Shown here: positions 1 through 7,719 of the stretch, piece after piece
Position numbering within the stretch: position 1 is the stretch's first letter
Layout of the letters: the number at the start of each line of letters is the position of its first letter
DNA from: JACVRW01 sp963728495
Lineage (GTDB): Bacteria > Actinomycetota > Thermoleophilia > Solirubrobacterales > Thermoleophilaceae
DNA: 64,000 nt
Assembly (NCBI GenBank): GCA_963728495.1
Contig: CAVSKI010000001.1
Location: forward strand, 62,001-126,000
Direction of reading: 5' to 3'
The notes under the pieces: generated by a model
Told to the model about the DNA's origin: nothing
The model's database searches: none
Seen by the model: only the letters and a program-made list of their open reading frames with translations
Program-made: the position numbers and the translations under genes

Positions 1-1
1 A

Positions 2-196
2 GCCGACCCACAGGCCGACCTCGCGGGCGTGAGTGAGCGGCTGCACGCCGCATTGAATGCGCGCTTCGACGTGACCAGACTCGAGCCCGGCTCGCTGCCC
101 GTGGCCGAACACAAGACCCGTATCGTCCACCGGACCGCCCGCGGGGACAGCCTGCCGCCGGCGGTGGAGAGGCTGATGAGAGCGAGCGCCGAATGA
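2..196 (+). CDS. C-terminal end of an acyl-CoA ligase (PaaK-like), partial
   Basis: Only the last 64 codons lie in the window; the frame is open from the left edge and stops with TGA at 194-196. The peptide has a segment of the type seen in the C-terminal domain of phenylacetate-CoA ligase-like AMP-forming enzymes: a hydrophobic strand ending ARFDV, then EPGSLPVAEHKTRIVHR, where a Gly-x-Leu-Pro turn precedes a Lys in a basic strand. The stop overlaps the ATG of the next gene (ATGA), so this ligase and the enoyl-CoA hydratase are probably translationally coupled in an acyl-CoA degradation operon. The family call rests on a short tail and is moderate. Confidence 0.55.
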   Translation, partial: ADPQADLAGVSERLHAALNARFDVTRLEPGSLPVAEHKTRIVHRTARGDSLPPAVERLMRASAE

Positions 197-951
197 CCGT
201 CACGACCGAGATGCAGGGGCCCGCCCGGCTGATCCTCTGGGACCGCCAGGCGCGCCGCAACGCCTGGGATCTCGAGACGATGACCGCGGTCGCCGATGCG
301 ATCGAGGCCGCGGGCGCCGATCCGGAGGTGCGCTGCGTCGTCCTGCGTGGCGCCGGCGAGCACTTCTCGGCCGGCGATGACCTCCACGCCGCCACGGAGG
401 CCGACAGCGACGCCTGGGCGGCCACCATCGAGGGCTTCCAACGCATGACCCGGGTGGTGCTGGCTGCGCCGATTCCCGCGATCGCGGCGATCGACGGCGT
501 GTGTGTGGGCGGGGCGCTGGAGTTCGCCGCGAGCTGCGACCTGCGGCTGTGCACCGACCGCGTGCGGTTGCTCACCCCCGAGGTCGGGATCGGTCTGGTG
601 GCGAGCAACGCGGGCACACTGCTGCTGCCGGAGCTGCTGGGCGAAAGCGCCGCCCGAGCGCTGTTGCTCGGCGGCGAGGAGCGCGACGCCGCCTGGGCGC
701 GCGATCACGGATTCGCCACCGAGATGGTGGCGCCGGAACGGCTCGACGCGCGCATCGCGCACTGGACCGGCGTCTTCTCGCGCACGTCACGCGACGCCGT
801 CGCCGCGACCAAGGCGATGCTCAACGAGCGCTTCGGCGAGTTGCTGCCGGCCGCGATGGAGCGCGAGACCCACCACTGCGTGCGCCTGTTCGACGAACCG
901 GACGCCCGGGCCGCGCTGAGCGCGTTTTCCGGGCGCAGGGCGCGCGACTGA
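193..951 (+). CDS. enoyl-CoA hydratase/isomerase family protein
   Basis: A 252-residue protein of the usual crotonase size. It has the two oxyanion-hole segments: HFSAGDDL at about residues 56-63 and GVCVGGALEFAASCDLRL at about 102-119. The following TPEVGIGL segment carries the acidic residue of the crotonase active site. Such enzymes hydrate or isomerise enoyl-CoA thioesters in the cytoplasm. The ATG overlaps the stop of the upstream CoA-ligase-like gene by 4 nt, so it likely acts on the acyl-CoA made there. The exact substrate cannot be told from sequence. Confidence 0.9.
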   Translation: MTVTTEMQGPARLILWDRQARRNAWDLETMTAVADAIEAAGADPEVRCVVLRGAGEHFSAGDDLHAATEADSDAWAATIEGFQRMTRVVLAAPIPAIAAIDGVCVGGALEFAASCDLRLCTDRVRLLTPEVGIGLVASNAGTLLLPELLGESAARALLLGGEERDAAWARDHGFATEMVAPERLDARIAHWTGVFSRTSRDAVAATKAMLNERFGELLPAAMERETHHCVRLFDEPDARAALSAFSGRRARD

Positions 952-971
952 CTCGGTACGGCGTCACCTCG

Positions 972-1799
972 ATGACCGCGCCGCTGCGGCGCGTGCTGGT
1001 CCGCCGCCCGGCCACGGCCGGCGACTGGGCCGGCGCCGCTTGGCGAACACCGGACCCCGGCCTGCTCGCCGCTCAGCACGAGGCGTTCTGCGAGCTGCTG
1101 GCCGGGCTTGGAGTGGAGGTCGAGCTAGCCGAAGCGCTGGATGGGCAGGTCGACGCCGTGTACATGCACGACTCGATGGTCATGACCGGCCGCGGCGGCA
1201 TCTCACTGCGGATGGCCAAGCCCGCGCGCGAAAGGGAGCCCGCGGCCGCGGCAAGGGAGCTAGAGCGGTTGGGGATCCCGCTTCTCGGCGCACTCGAAGC
1301 GCCGGCCTATGCCGACGGAGGCGATCGCTACTGGATCGACGACTCGACAGCTGCGATCGGGCTGGGCTACCGCACCAACCGGGCCGGAGCCGCCGCGCTG
1401 GCCGAGCTCTTGCAACCGGAGGGAGTGGAGGTCCAGGCCTACGACATGCCTCACGACCAGGGGCCGGGTTCGGTGCTGCACCTTCAGTCGTTCATCTCCG
1501 GTGTGGCCGACAGCCTGTGCGTGATCTACGAGCCGCTGGCCCCCGTCCGCCTGCTGCAGGACCTGCGCGACCGCGGAACCGACTGGATCGCGATCGACCA
1601 CGACGCGTACGCGGCGATGGGATGCAACATCCTCGCTGTCAGGCCCGGGGTGGTGGTGATGGTCGACGGAGTGCCCGATGTGCGGCGCGCGTTGGAGCGT
1701 CGCGGCATCGAGGTGCACGTCTACGACGGCTCCGAGCTGTCGCTCAAGGGCGACGGCGGCCCCACGTGCCTCACTCAGCCGTTGCTGCGCTCTGGCTGA
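972..1799 (+). CDS. amidinotransferase / dimethylargininase-like hydrolase
   Basis: A 275-residue protein of the guanidino-group-modifying superfamily (arginine deiminase, DDAH, amidinotransferase). Visible catalytic landmarks are an acidic DGGD motif at about 115-118, a Leu-His-Leu segment with His170 after PGSV, and the C-terminal GGPTCLTQPL with the nucleophilic cysteine near residue 266. The ATG at 972 is chosen because homology begins directly after it; the open frame upstream is the shadow of the hydratase. It follows the hydratase by 20 nt on the same strand and may be co-transcribed. Substrate (arginine, dimethylarginine or another guanidino compound) is not determined. Confidence 0.8.
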   Translation: MTAPLRRVLVRRPATAGDWAGAAWRTPDPGLLAAQHEAFCELLAGLGVEVELAEALDGQVDAVYMHDSMVMTGRGGISLRMAKPAREREPAAAARELERLGIPLLGALEAPAYADGGDRYWIDDSTAAIGLGYRTNRAGAAALAELLQPEGVEVQAYDMPHDQGPGSVLHLQSFISGVADSLCVIYEPLAPVRLLQDLRDRGTDWIAIDHDAYAAMGCNILAVRPGVVVMVDGVPDVRRALERRGIEVHVYDGSELSLKGDGGPTCLTQPLLRSG

Positions 1800-1810
1800 C
1801 GGGAGCGGGC

Positions 1811-1823
1811 TATGCTGCGCCGG
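1811..1823 (+). promoter_or_regulatory. -10 box and leaderless start of the HAD gene
   Basis: TATGCT at 1811-1816 is followed after 6 nt by the GTG start. No ribosome-binding site is visible. The same geometry recurs before several other genes here. Confidence 0.5.
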
Positions 1824-2503
1824 TGAGCTCGCCGTCACAGCGCTGGGCCACGTTCGACATCTACGGGACGCTCGTGGACTGGAACGCCGGGATCGGCGCC
1901 GAGCTCGCTCGACTCCTCGGCGACGCAGACGTGGACGGCCGGCTCGAGCTCTACCACGACACTGAGCGCCGAATTCAGCGCGAGCAGCCGACCGCCCGGT
2001 ACCGCGAGGTGATGGCGCTTGCCCTCGCCGAGGTGGCGTCGCGGGCGGAGGTCGAGCTGCCCGCGAAGGAGCGCGACGCGCTGGGCCGCTCGCTACCGGA
2101 CTGGCCGGTATTCCCCGAGGTCGGAGACGCCCTGACCGAGGCCCATGAGCGTGGCTGGACACTCGTTGCGCTCTCCAACACCGACCGCGACCTGATCGAC
2201 GCCTCGCTGCGCGAGATCGGCGTGCCCTTCGACCGCGCGATCGTGGCCTCCGAGGTCGGCTCCTACAAGCCGGCGCTCGGCCATTGGCATGCCTTCTACC
2301 AGTCCACCGGCGCCGACCGCGATCGCCATGTGCACGTGGCCCAGAGTCACTTCCACGACATCGCGCCGGCGGATCAGCTCGGCATACCGTCGATCTGGAT
2401 CAACCGCCTCGGCGAGCAGCGAGAGCCGCCACCGACCCGCGAGCTGAGCAACCTCACCGGGCTCGCGGACACGCTCGACGAGCTCGTGCCGCCGGCCTAC
2501 TAG
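1823..2503 (+). CDS. haloacid dehalogenase type II (HAD superfamily) hydrolase
   Basis: A 226-residue HAD hydrolase. Motif I is FDIYGTLVDW with the nucleophilic Asp at about residue 12, motif II is LSNTDRD, motif III contains the Lys of VGSYKPA, and the last motif is SHFHDIAPA followed by GIPSIWINR, typical of the L-2-haloacid dehalogenase subfamily. The GTG at 1823 is preferred: it lies 6 nt after a TATGCT box (1811-1816) with no Shine-Dalgarno, suggesting a leaderless transcript, and the frame upstream lacks HAD sequence. Physiological substrate unknown. The downstream gap holds inverted-repeat element A. Confidence 0.85.
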   Translation: MSSPSQRWATFDIYGTLVDWNAGIGAELARLLGDADVDGRLELYHDTERRIQREQPTARYREVMALALAEVASRAEVELPAKERDALGRSLPDWPVFPEVGDALTEAHERGWTLVALSNTDRDLIDASLREIGVPFDRAIVASEVGSYKPALGHWHAFYQSTGADRDRHVHVAQSHFHDIAPADQLGIPSIWINRLGEQREPPPTRELSNLTGLADTLDELVPPAY

Positions 2504-2529
2504 AGGCTTGATGTGGGTTGGGTGCGCCG

Positions 2530-2698
2530 GGCGTCTTTACGACAGCAACCAGGGCGGGACTGTCACTGCTGTCGCGGCGCTTTAACAGAAGCCCGTCGGG
2601 GAGACGAATCGGGTCGCAGCGTTGGGAGCTGTCCTGCCCTGGTGTCGCAGTACGACACCGATCCAGGACAGCAGAGCGAAACCGCGTTAGAAGACGCC
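2530..2698. repeat. inverted-repeat element, copy A (169 bp, shortened)
   Basis: The element is bounded by GGCGTCTT at 2530-2537 and its complement AAGACGCC at 2691-2698. Inside the left end is CAGCAACCAGGG. A central hairpin pairs CTGTCCTG (2629-2636) with CAGGACAG (2664-2671) and contains a perfect inner stem GGTGTCG / CGACACC (2641-2647 / 2653-2659). It matches the reverse complement of copy B closely over most of its length but lacks the roughly 60 bp arm at one end. It fills the gap between the HAD gene (ends 2503) and the oppositely oriented SnoaL gene (ends 2715). No coding capacity is apparent. Confidence 0.8.
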
Positions 2699-2714
2699 GA
2701 CGCCCATCAGCCCG

Positions 2715-3113
2715 CTAGCGACCGCGAACCGCCTCCAACGCCTGCTCGGTCGTCCGGTACTCCTCCACACGAACGATCTTCCCCGCTCGCACCAGAACGG
2801 CGTAGGTCTCGACCACCTCGATCTCGAGACCGCTCCCCCGCCCGTGCAGGCGAGCGCGCCAGGGCACGACAACCCAGGGTCCGCACTCAATGAAGTCCTG
2901 ATGTTCGACGGACCGCTCGAACCGATCCTCCCAGGGCTCGGCCACGGTGGCCGCGAGACGCCGGAGCCCGTCGATGCCCTCGTAGGTCTCTGCGTCCGGC
3001 TCGTCGGCCGCCGTGCACCACTCGGTGTCGGCATCGTGCGCGGCGAAGGAGGTTTCAAAGTCGCCGCGCGCGAATGCCTCGAGACTCTGCCGCACGACAT
3101 CGACGTTGCTCAT
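2715..3113 (-). CDS. SnoaL/NTF2-like domain protein
   Basis: A 132-residue protein with the typical SnoaL_2 layout: an N-terminal helix MSNVDVVRQSLEAFARGDFE, then DAD-containing strand segments, a GIDGL loop and a final helix ending LEAVRGR. NTF2-fold proteins of this kind bind small hydrophobic ligands or act as cyclases/isomerases; no catalytic call can be made. It is divergent from the SDR/sigma-factor pair, whose sigma factor carries a C-terminal SnoaL-like domain of its own, so a shared ligand or pathway is possible. The gene converges on element A. Confidence 0.75.
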   Translation of the reverse strand: MSNVDVVRQSLEAFARGDFETSFAAHDADTEWCTAADEPDAETYEGIDGLRRLAATVAEPWEDRFERSVEHQDFIECGPWVVVPWRARLHGRGSGLEIEVVETYAVLVRAGKIVRVEEYRTTEQALEAVRGR

Positions 3114-3146
3114 CGGTGGACCGATGACTGCACCACAATCATGTCG

Positions 3147-3158
3147 TTATACCGGCCA
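3147..3158 (+). promoter_or_regulatory. -10 box for the SDR-sigma operon, probably leaderless
   Basis: TTATAC at 3147-3152 lies 5 nt before the ATG at 3158 in a 44-bp divergent gap with no ribosome-binding site, so transcription probably begins at or next to the start codon. A weak -35 candidate lies near 3124-3129. Confidence 0.45.
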
Positions 3159-3895
3159 TGAGCACACTCCTCACAGAGAAGAACGCGATCATCTACGGCG
3201 CCGGGGGCAGGATCGGCCCTCACGTCGCTCGAACCTTCGCCCGCGAGGGCGCCACCGTCTTCCTCGCCGGCCGGACGCGAGAGACCCTCGACGAGGTGGC
3301 CGCGGAGATCGCGAGCGAGGGGGGCACCGCGCACGTGGCCGTAGTCGACGCCCTGGACGACGCGGCGGTCGGCGCCCACGTCCAGGACGTCGTCGAGCAG
3401 GTGGGCCGAGTGGACGTGTGCTTCAACCTCGTGTCGCGCGGCGACGTCCAGGGTACCCCGCTGCTGGACATGGATGTCGACGATTTCATGCAGCCCGTTT
3501 CGGCCGGGGCTCGCTCCAACTTCATTACGGGACGGGCTGCTGCTCGCCACATGGTGGGGCAGGGCTCGGGCGTGATCCTGATGATCACCAGCGGGTCCGG
3601 CCCGGTGCTCAAGCCCTCGCCGGACTTTCAGATGGGCGGTACGGGCCCGGCGGACGCGGCTACGGAGTCGTTCATGCACTACCTGGCGGGCGAGGTCGGT
3701 GCACGTGGCGTGCGCGTGGCCGTGCTGTGGACGGCCGGGGTGTTCTACCCCGACCTGATGGCGCCCCTGTCCATGCTCGGCCGCGGCCCGACCGTTGAGC
3801 AACTCGCCGACACCGCCGCGTTTGTGGCCTCTCATCGTGGCAGCGGAATAACGGCGTCGATCGTCAACGTCAGCAGCGGCGTCAGCGGCATCTAG
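3158..3895 (+). CDS. SDR-family oxidoreductase lacking the YxxxK motif
   Basis: A 245-residue Rossmann protein of classical SDR length. The cofactor loop is YGAGGRIG (residues about 13-20) in place of the usual TGxxxGIG, and the AGR that follows strand 2 suggests NADP(H). The Ser region is LMITSGSG at about 142-149. The catalytic Tyr-x-x-x-Lys expected some 13 residues later is absent; that stretch reads SPDFQMGGTGPADAATES. This suggests an atypical or non-catalytic SDR. The sigma-factor gene starts 3 nt after the stop, so the two are co-transcribed. Confidence 0.8.
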   Translation: MSTLLTEKNAIIYGAGGRIGPHVARTFAREGATVFLAGRTRETLDEVAAEIASEGGTAHVAVVDALDDAAVGAHVQDVVEQVGRVDVCFNLVSRGDVQGTPLLDMDVDDFMQPVSAGARSNFITGRAAARHMVGQGSGVILMITSGSGPVLKPSPDFQMGGTGPADAATESFMHYLAGEVGARGVRVAVLWTAGVFYPDLMAPLSMLGRGPTVEQLADTAAFVASHRGSGITASIVNVSSGVSGI

Positions 3896-3898
3896 CCA

Positions 3899-4858
3899 GT
3901 GACCAGCGTGACCGGAAACGACCTCACCGAGCAGGCGGCGCGTCACCGGCGCGAGCTGCACGTGCACTGCTACCGGATGCTCGGATCCTTCGAGGAGGCC
4001 GAGGACGCGGTCCAGGAGACGCTGCTTCGGGTCTGGCGCTTTCGCCACCGGTTCGACGAGAGCGCCGGCGCCGGGCTGCGGGCCTGGCTTTACCGGATCG
4101 CGACCAACGTCTGCCTGGACGCGATCAAGAGCAAGGGCCGGCGGGTGACCTCCTACCACTCCTTCGCCGAGGTGCCGTGGCTGCAGCCCTATCCGGACCG
4201 GCTGCTCGACGAGCTGGCCGATCCGGCGGAGGGCCCGGACGCCGTGGTGGTCGCGCGCGAGACAATCGAGCTCGCCTACCTCGCCGTGATCCAGCTGCTC
4301 CCGGCCCGCCAGCGCGCCGTGCTGCTCTTGCGCGACGTGCTCGAGTGGTCCGCCGCCGAGACGGCCGAGGCGCTCGAGCTGAGCGTCGCCGCGGCCAACA
4401 GCGCGTTGCAGCGCGCCCGGGCCACGGTGCAGCAGCACTCGACAGAGCGCCTGACCGAGGCCGCGAGCGCGCCGTCGGAGGACGAGCGGACGCTGCTTCA
4501 GGCCTTCATAGACACACACGAGAGCGGCGATATCGAGAGCTCGCTCGCGCTCCTGCGCGACGACATCAGGGTCACGATGCCGCCGCACCCCCACCTCTAC
4601 GAGGGTCGCGCGGCGATCGTGCCGCTGATGGAGCGCGCTTTCCAGGACGATGAGTACAGCGACTGGCGCCTTGTGGCCGCGTGGGCCAACCGCCAGCCGG
4701 CCGCCATCAGTTACGTCCGTCGTCCCGGCGACAGCCGCTACCGCGCGTTCAAGATCGACGTGCTCCGCGTGGAGGACGGGCTGATCCGGGAGATCACGAC
4801 GTTCGGCGCCGGGCTACATGCCGCCTTCGGTCAGCCCGAGATCCTCGCGGCCGGGTAG
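3899..4858 (+). CDS. ECF-type sigma factor with C-terminal SnoaL-like domain (SigG-like)
   Basis: A 319-residue sigma-70 family protein, much longer than a minimal ECF factor. Sigma-2 spans about 10-85 (HCYRMLGSFEEAEDAVQETL, then AWLYRIATNVCLDAI). Sigma-4 spans about 135-190 (LPARQRAVLLLRDVLEWSA and an HTH). From about 200 on there is a SnoaL/NTF2-like domain, the architecture of the SigG/TIGR02960 group, where the extra domain modulates activity in place of a separate anti-sigma factor. The GTG start is 3 nt after the SDR stop. The 3' end overlaps the convergent Lrp gene by 45 bp. Confidence 0.85.
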   Translation: MTSVTGNDLTEQAARHRRELHVHCYRMLGSFEEAEDAVQETLLRVWRFRHRFDESAGAGLRAWLYRIATNVCLDAIKSKGRRVTSYHSFAEVPWLQPYPDRLLDELADPAEGPDAVVVARETIELAYLAVIQLLPARQRAVLLLRDVLEWSAAETAEALELSVAAANSALQRARATVQQHSTERLTEAASAPSEDERTLLQAFIDTHESGDIESSLALLRDDIRVTMPPHPHLYEGRAAIVPLMERAFQDDEYSDWRLVAAWANRQPAAISYVRRPGDSRYRAFKIDVLRVEDGLIREITTFGAGLHAAFGQPEILAAG

Positions 4859-5284
4859 TCGCGGAGGCCCGGCGCGCAGGATGATCGTGGTCTCGGTGTC
4901 GGCGGCGCCGAAGTGGACGCGCAGCGCCCGCAGCAGGGCGTCGAGCTCGGCCGTATCCCGGCAGGCCACCCTCAGCTGATAGTCGGGCGCGCCGGTCAGG
5001 TGCAGGACCTCGGTAACCGAGTCGAGCCGCGACGCGGCGGTGGCGAAGTCGTCGGATTCGGTACCCGGGGCGAGAGTCACGCCCACCAGCGCCTCGAGGC
5101 GCCGGCCGCCGGCGGCGGGGTCGACTAGCGCGGCGAACCCAGTGACGACGCCGGCCCGCCGCAACCGGCGCACGCGGTCGGCCGCGGCGTTGGCGCTGAG
5201 GCCGACGGCGGCACCCAAATCGCGCCATGAGATCCGCCCGTCGTCACGCAGCAGCCTGAGAATCTCACTGTCAATCGCGTCCAT
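4814..5284 (-). CDS. Lrp/AsnC family transcriptional regulator
   Basis: A 156-residue protein with an N-terminal winged HTH (MDAIDSEILRLLRDDGRISW, then DLGAAVGLSANAAADRVRRL) and a C-terminal RAM ligand-binding domain (VLHLTGAPDYQLRVACRDT). Such regulators bind amino acids as octamers. It is divergent from a LysE-type exporter with a 70-bp gap. That pairing, known for LysG/LysE and Lrp/exporter modules, implies that it controls export of an amino acid. Its 3' end overlaps the convergent sigma-factor gene by 45 bp. Confidence 0.9.
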   Translation of the reverse strand: MDAIDSEILRLLRDDGRISWRDLGAAVGLSANAAADRVRRLRRAGVVTGFAALVDPAAGGRRLEALVGVTLAPGTESDDFATAASRLDSVTEVLHLTGAPDYQLRVACRDTAELDALLRALRVHFGAADTETTIILRAGPPRLPGREDLGLTEGGM

Positions 5285-5354
5285 GACAGCGATTCTCGCA
5301 GTTCGTGACCGGTCAAGCTTGCGATTACGCAGCGGCGACGCTACTCAGACTTGG

Positions 5355-5975
5355 ATGGATTCGACCGCCGCATTGGTAGCCGGCCTCGTCGCCGGCTTGG
5401 CAATCGCCATGCAGGTGGGCGCCGTGAGCGTGCTGCTGATCGAGGCAGCCGTCGTCGAAGGACCGCGGCGCGCGATGGCGGCGGGAATGGGCGTCGCCAC
5501 CGCGGACCTCGCATTCGCAGTCGTGGCGGTGGCTGTGGGAGGCGCGGCGGGCGCCGTGTTGGCCGGCCACGAGGCCGAGATCCGGCTCTGCGCCGCCGCT
5601 GTGCTGGCGGCGATCGCCATCCACGGGCTGATTGCCCTGAGACCGGACCGAGATGAGGTCTCCGCGGACAGCACGCCGCACCTTCGCCCCACGGCCCGTG
5701 CGCACTACGCACGCTTCCTGGCAATCACCATGGCCAACCCGCTGACGATCGCCTCGTTCGCGGCGGTCGCCGCCTCGCTCTCACTCGCCGGGCTCGCCGC
5801 GGCCGCGGCGTTCGCCGTCGGCGTGGGAGCGGCCTCAGCGATCTGGCACCTGGCCCTGACGCTCGTGGCCGGCCACGCCGGGCGCTGGGTCACCCCGCGC
5901 ATCCGTCGCGGCATGGCCATCGGAGGGCGGCTTGCCGTGCTCGCCATCGCCGTCAACCTCGCGGTGGCGATCTGA
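5355..5975 (+). CDS. LysE/RhtB family amino-acid exporter
   Basis: A 206-residue integral membrane protein with about six hydrophobic segments. The N-terminal GLVAGLAIAMQVGAVSVLLI and the later TMANPLTIASFAAVAA match the two conserved LysE-family regions (GPxxxLV and NPK/NPLT). The ATG at 5355 is chosen because the family signature starts there; the open frame upstream is antisense to the Lrp gene. It faces the Lrp/AsnC regulator, the expected controller. It probably exports an amino acid; the substrate is unknown. Confidence 0.85.
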   Translation: MDSTAALVAGLVAGLAIAMQVGAVSVLLIEAAVVEGPRRAMAAGMGVATADLAFAVVAVAVGGAAGAVLAGHEAEIRLCAAAVLAAIAIHGLIALRPDRDEVSADSTPHLRPTARAHYARFLAITMANPLTIASFAAVAASLSLAGLAAAAAFAVGVGAASAIWHLALTLVAGHAGRWVTPRIRRGMAIGGRLAVLAIAVNLAVAI

Positions 5976-5978
5976 GGC

Positions 5979-6894
5979 TCACGCGCTAGACAGGAGGCGC
6001 CGCACCTCGGCGGCTCCCTCGATCGCCTCCTCAGGATCGCCCGCGCAGGGGATGAGGTTGAAAGCGCCGCAGCCGGCGGCTGCGTACGGCGCCAGGAAGG
6101 CGGCCACGTCCTCGGGCCGGCCGTAGGGCGAGTACTTCTCGAACGCCGTGAACGGAGTGACGTAGAACGCCTCCATCGAGGTCGCGAGCGCCGGGCGAGC
6201 CTGCTCCACGCTGGAGCCGAAGCCGCACCAGACGTTCAGCGCGTGCTCGAAGCCTGCCGGGTTGCGGCCGGCCTGCGTGGCCAGCTCGGCGATCTCCGCC
6301 CGAACGGCAGCGAAGCGTCGCGGGGAGACCCAGATACCCAGCCAGCCGTCGCCGAACAGGGCGGCCCGGCGCACGGCCGCGCCAGAACGGCCCGCGACCG
6401 AGATGGAGATCGGCGGGTCGGGGGCCGGAAGGATCAGCGCCTCGCGCACGTCGAAGAACTCGCCCACGAGCGTGGCGGGCTCGCCGCGCAACAGCGCCCG
6501 CAGCAAGGTCAGGCACTCGTCCATTCTGCCGACCGCGCGTGCGTGGGTCGACGCCGCAGATCTCCACCTCGTGGCGGTCCTCGCCACCGATGCCGACGCC
6601 GAATGTGAGCCGGCCTGGCGCGAGCTCTGCGATCGTCGCCAGCTGCCGGGCGACGATCACCGGGTGGCGCAGCGGCAGCAGGTAGGCGGCCACGTAAACC
6701 GGCAGGTCGTCCTGCACAGCCAACAGCGCGGAGGCCTCGACCAGACCGTCTCTGCCTGCTCCCACGAAGAAGCTCACGTGGTCGCCCACACCCAGGTGAT
6801 CCACGCCCGACTCTCGCGCGGCCGCCGTGAACCTACGGCGATCCGCCGCCAAGGCCGGGGGGATGGCGGATTGGGGAAAGCTTCCGACTCGCAC
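5979..6894 (-). pseudogene. LLM-class F420-type oxidoreductase, frameshifted
   Basis: The gene reads as two frames. The N-terminal part (from GTG at 6894) has the luciferase-like features: VGSFPQSAIPP, LGVGDHVSFFVGAG, then LTFGVGIGGEDRHEVEICGV. The C-terminal part, in another frame, begins at GRMDECLTLLRALL and runs through ISVAGRSGAAVRRAALFGDGW to LLSSA at 5979. Deleting one base near 6528-6531 joins them as DPRTRGRRMDECL, the normal LLM sequence, so this is a +1 insertion of either biological or assembly origin. If intact it would be a flavin- or F420-dependent oxidoreductase of about 305 residues. Confidence 0.8.
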
Positions 6895-7054
6895 GCTCGT
6901 TCGCGGCGAGCCTACCTCGCCCGGGCCTCACGGCGGTCGAGGTCGCCGAAGGACCTTGCCCAAGGGACCCCCGGGAGCCCCAGCTGCGAGCCCTGGGGGT
7001 CGACTGGGGGTATCCCCGGTTCACCGGTGGCCGGCGCGAACCCATGATGCTCAC

Positions 7055-7258
7055 ATGACCGCAACCGAGATCCGACGCCAACTCCAGGAGCTGCACACCG
7101 AGCGCGCTCTCGCCTCGATCGCCGGGTTGGGCGGCAACCTCGCCTATTCCGCCGACCTCGACCAAGAGATCGCGAGCACGACCCAGGCTTACGTCGGCGC
7201 GGCGGTCACCGAGATCGCGACGCTCCGCGCTCAGCTCTCCGGCCCGCAGCAGGGATGA
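7055..7258 (+). CDS. small hypothetical protein (67 aa)
   Basis: A short ORF from ATG 7055 encoding a mostly helical, charged peptide (MTATEIRRQLQELHTERALA ... EIATLRAQLSGPQQG). It is alanine- and leucine-rich and could form a coiled coil. The preceding 160 bp hold GC-rich inverted repeats but no recognisable gene. A second, even shorter ORF follows after 4 nt, suggesting a small two-gene unit. I do not recognise a family. Confidence 0.55.
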   Translation: MTATEIRRQLQELHTERALASIAGLGGNLAYSADLDQEIASTTQAYVGAAVTEIATLRAQLSGPQQG

Positions 7259-7262
7259 CCAG

Positions 7263-7388
7263 ATGACGGCCGTCGCAACGAGCTACGTGGGTCACCCCGA
7301 CATTCCGGTTGGCATGACCATCGCCGATTACCGACGCTTCCGCAGGCACCTCCCTTGGTGGCGCAGGCTATTCGGGCTCCCTGGTTGA
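7263..7388 (+). CDS. very small hypothetical protein (41 aa)
   Basis: ATG at 7263, 4 nt after the stop of the preceding small ORF, ending at TGA 7386-7388. The peptide includes HPDIPVGMTIADYRRFRR followed by HLPWWRRLFGLPG, so it is basic and tryptophan-rich at its C-terminus. The phrase GMTIADYRR resembles a short motif I recall from small actinobacterial proteins, but I cannot name a family. Coupling to the upstream ORF supports its being real. It could be a membrane-surface peptide. Confidence 0.4.
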   Translation: MTAVATSYVGHPDIPVGMTIADYRRFRRHLPWWRRLFGLPG

Positions 7389-7389
7389 G

Positions 7390-7600
7390 TCACCGATCGT
7401 AGAAGGCCGCCAGCGCCGGCGGAGCGCTCTGGTGCGGCGCCCCGACGGGCAGCGTGGCGCAGTCGCCGAGCGCCCAGATGTTGGGCGCACCGACCACACG
7501 AAGCCTCTCGTCAACCGCCCGCGGGCGTCGCGTGGCAGCCGCAGGCTCGTCTCGCCGCGGCCAACCGCCCGAGAGCCACCAGCATCGGCGCGCCCCGGCT
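7390..7600 (-). pseudogene. remnant of an NDH-2-like FAD/NAD oxidoreductase
   Basis: On the minus strand the peptide VDERLRVVGAPNIWALGDC (about 7420-7510) is the second FAD-binding segment of type II NADH dehydrogenase-like flavoproteins. The preceding SLRLPRDARGRL, which normally leads straight into it, is in a different frame. Nothing of the N-terminal Rossmann domains is found upstream. This is therefore a short, frame-disrupted relic. An intact relative of the broad family lies at 24902-26017. Confidence 0.55.
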
Positions 7601-7719
7601 GCATGCCATCGCATATGCATTGGTTTTCTGGCACACGCCGCCCATCGGGCCGATCGGCCTGGTCTGCTTCGCCGGAGCGGTGATACTGCTGGCACGCAGC
7701 CGACCAGGAAAGGATCCCA

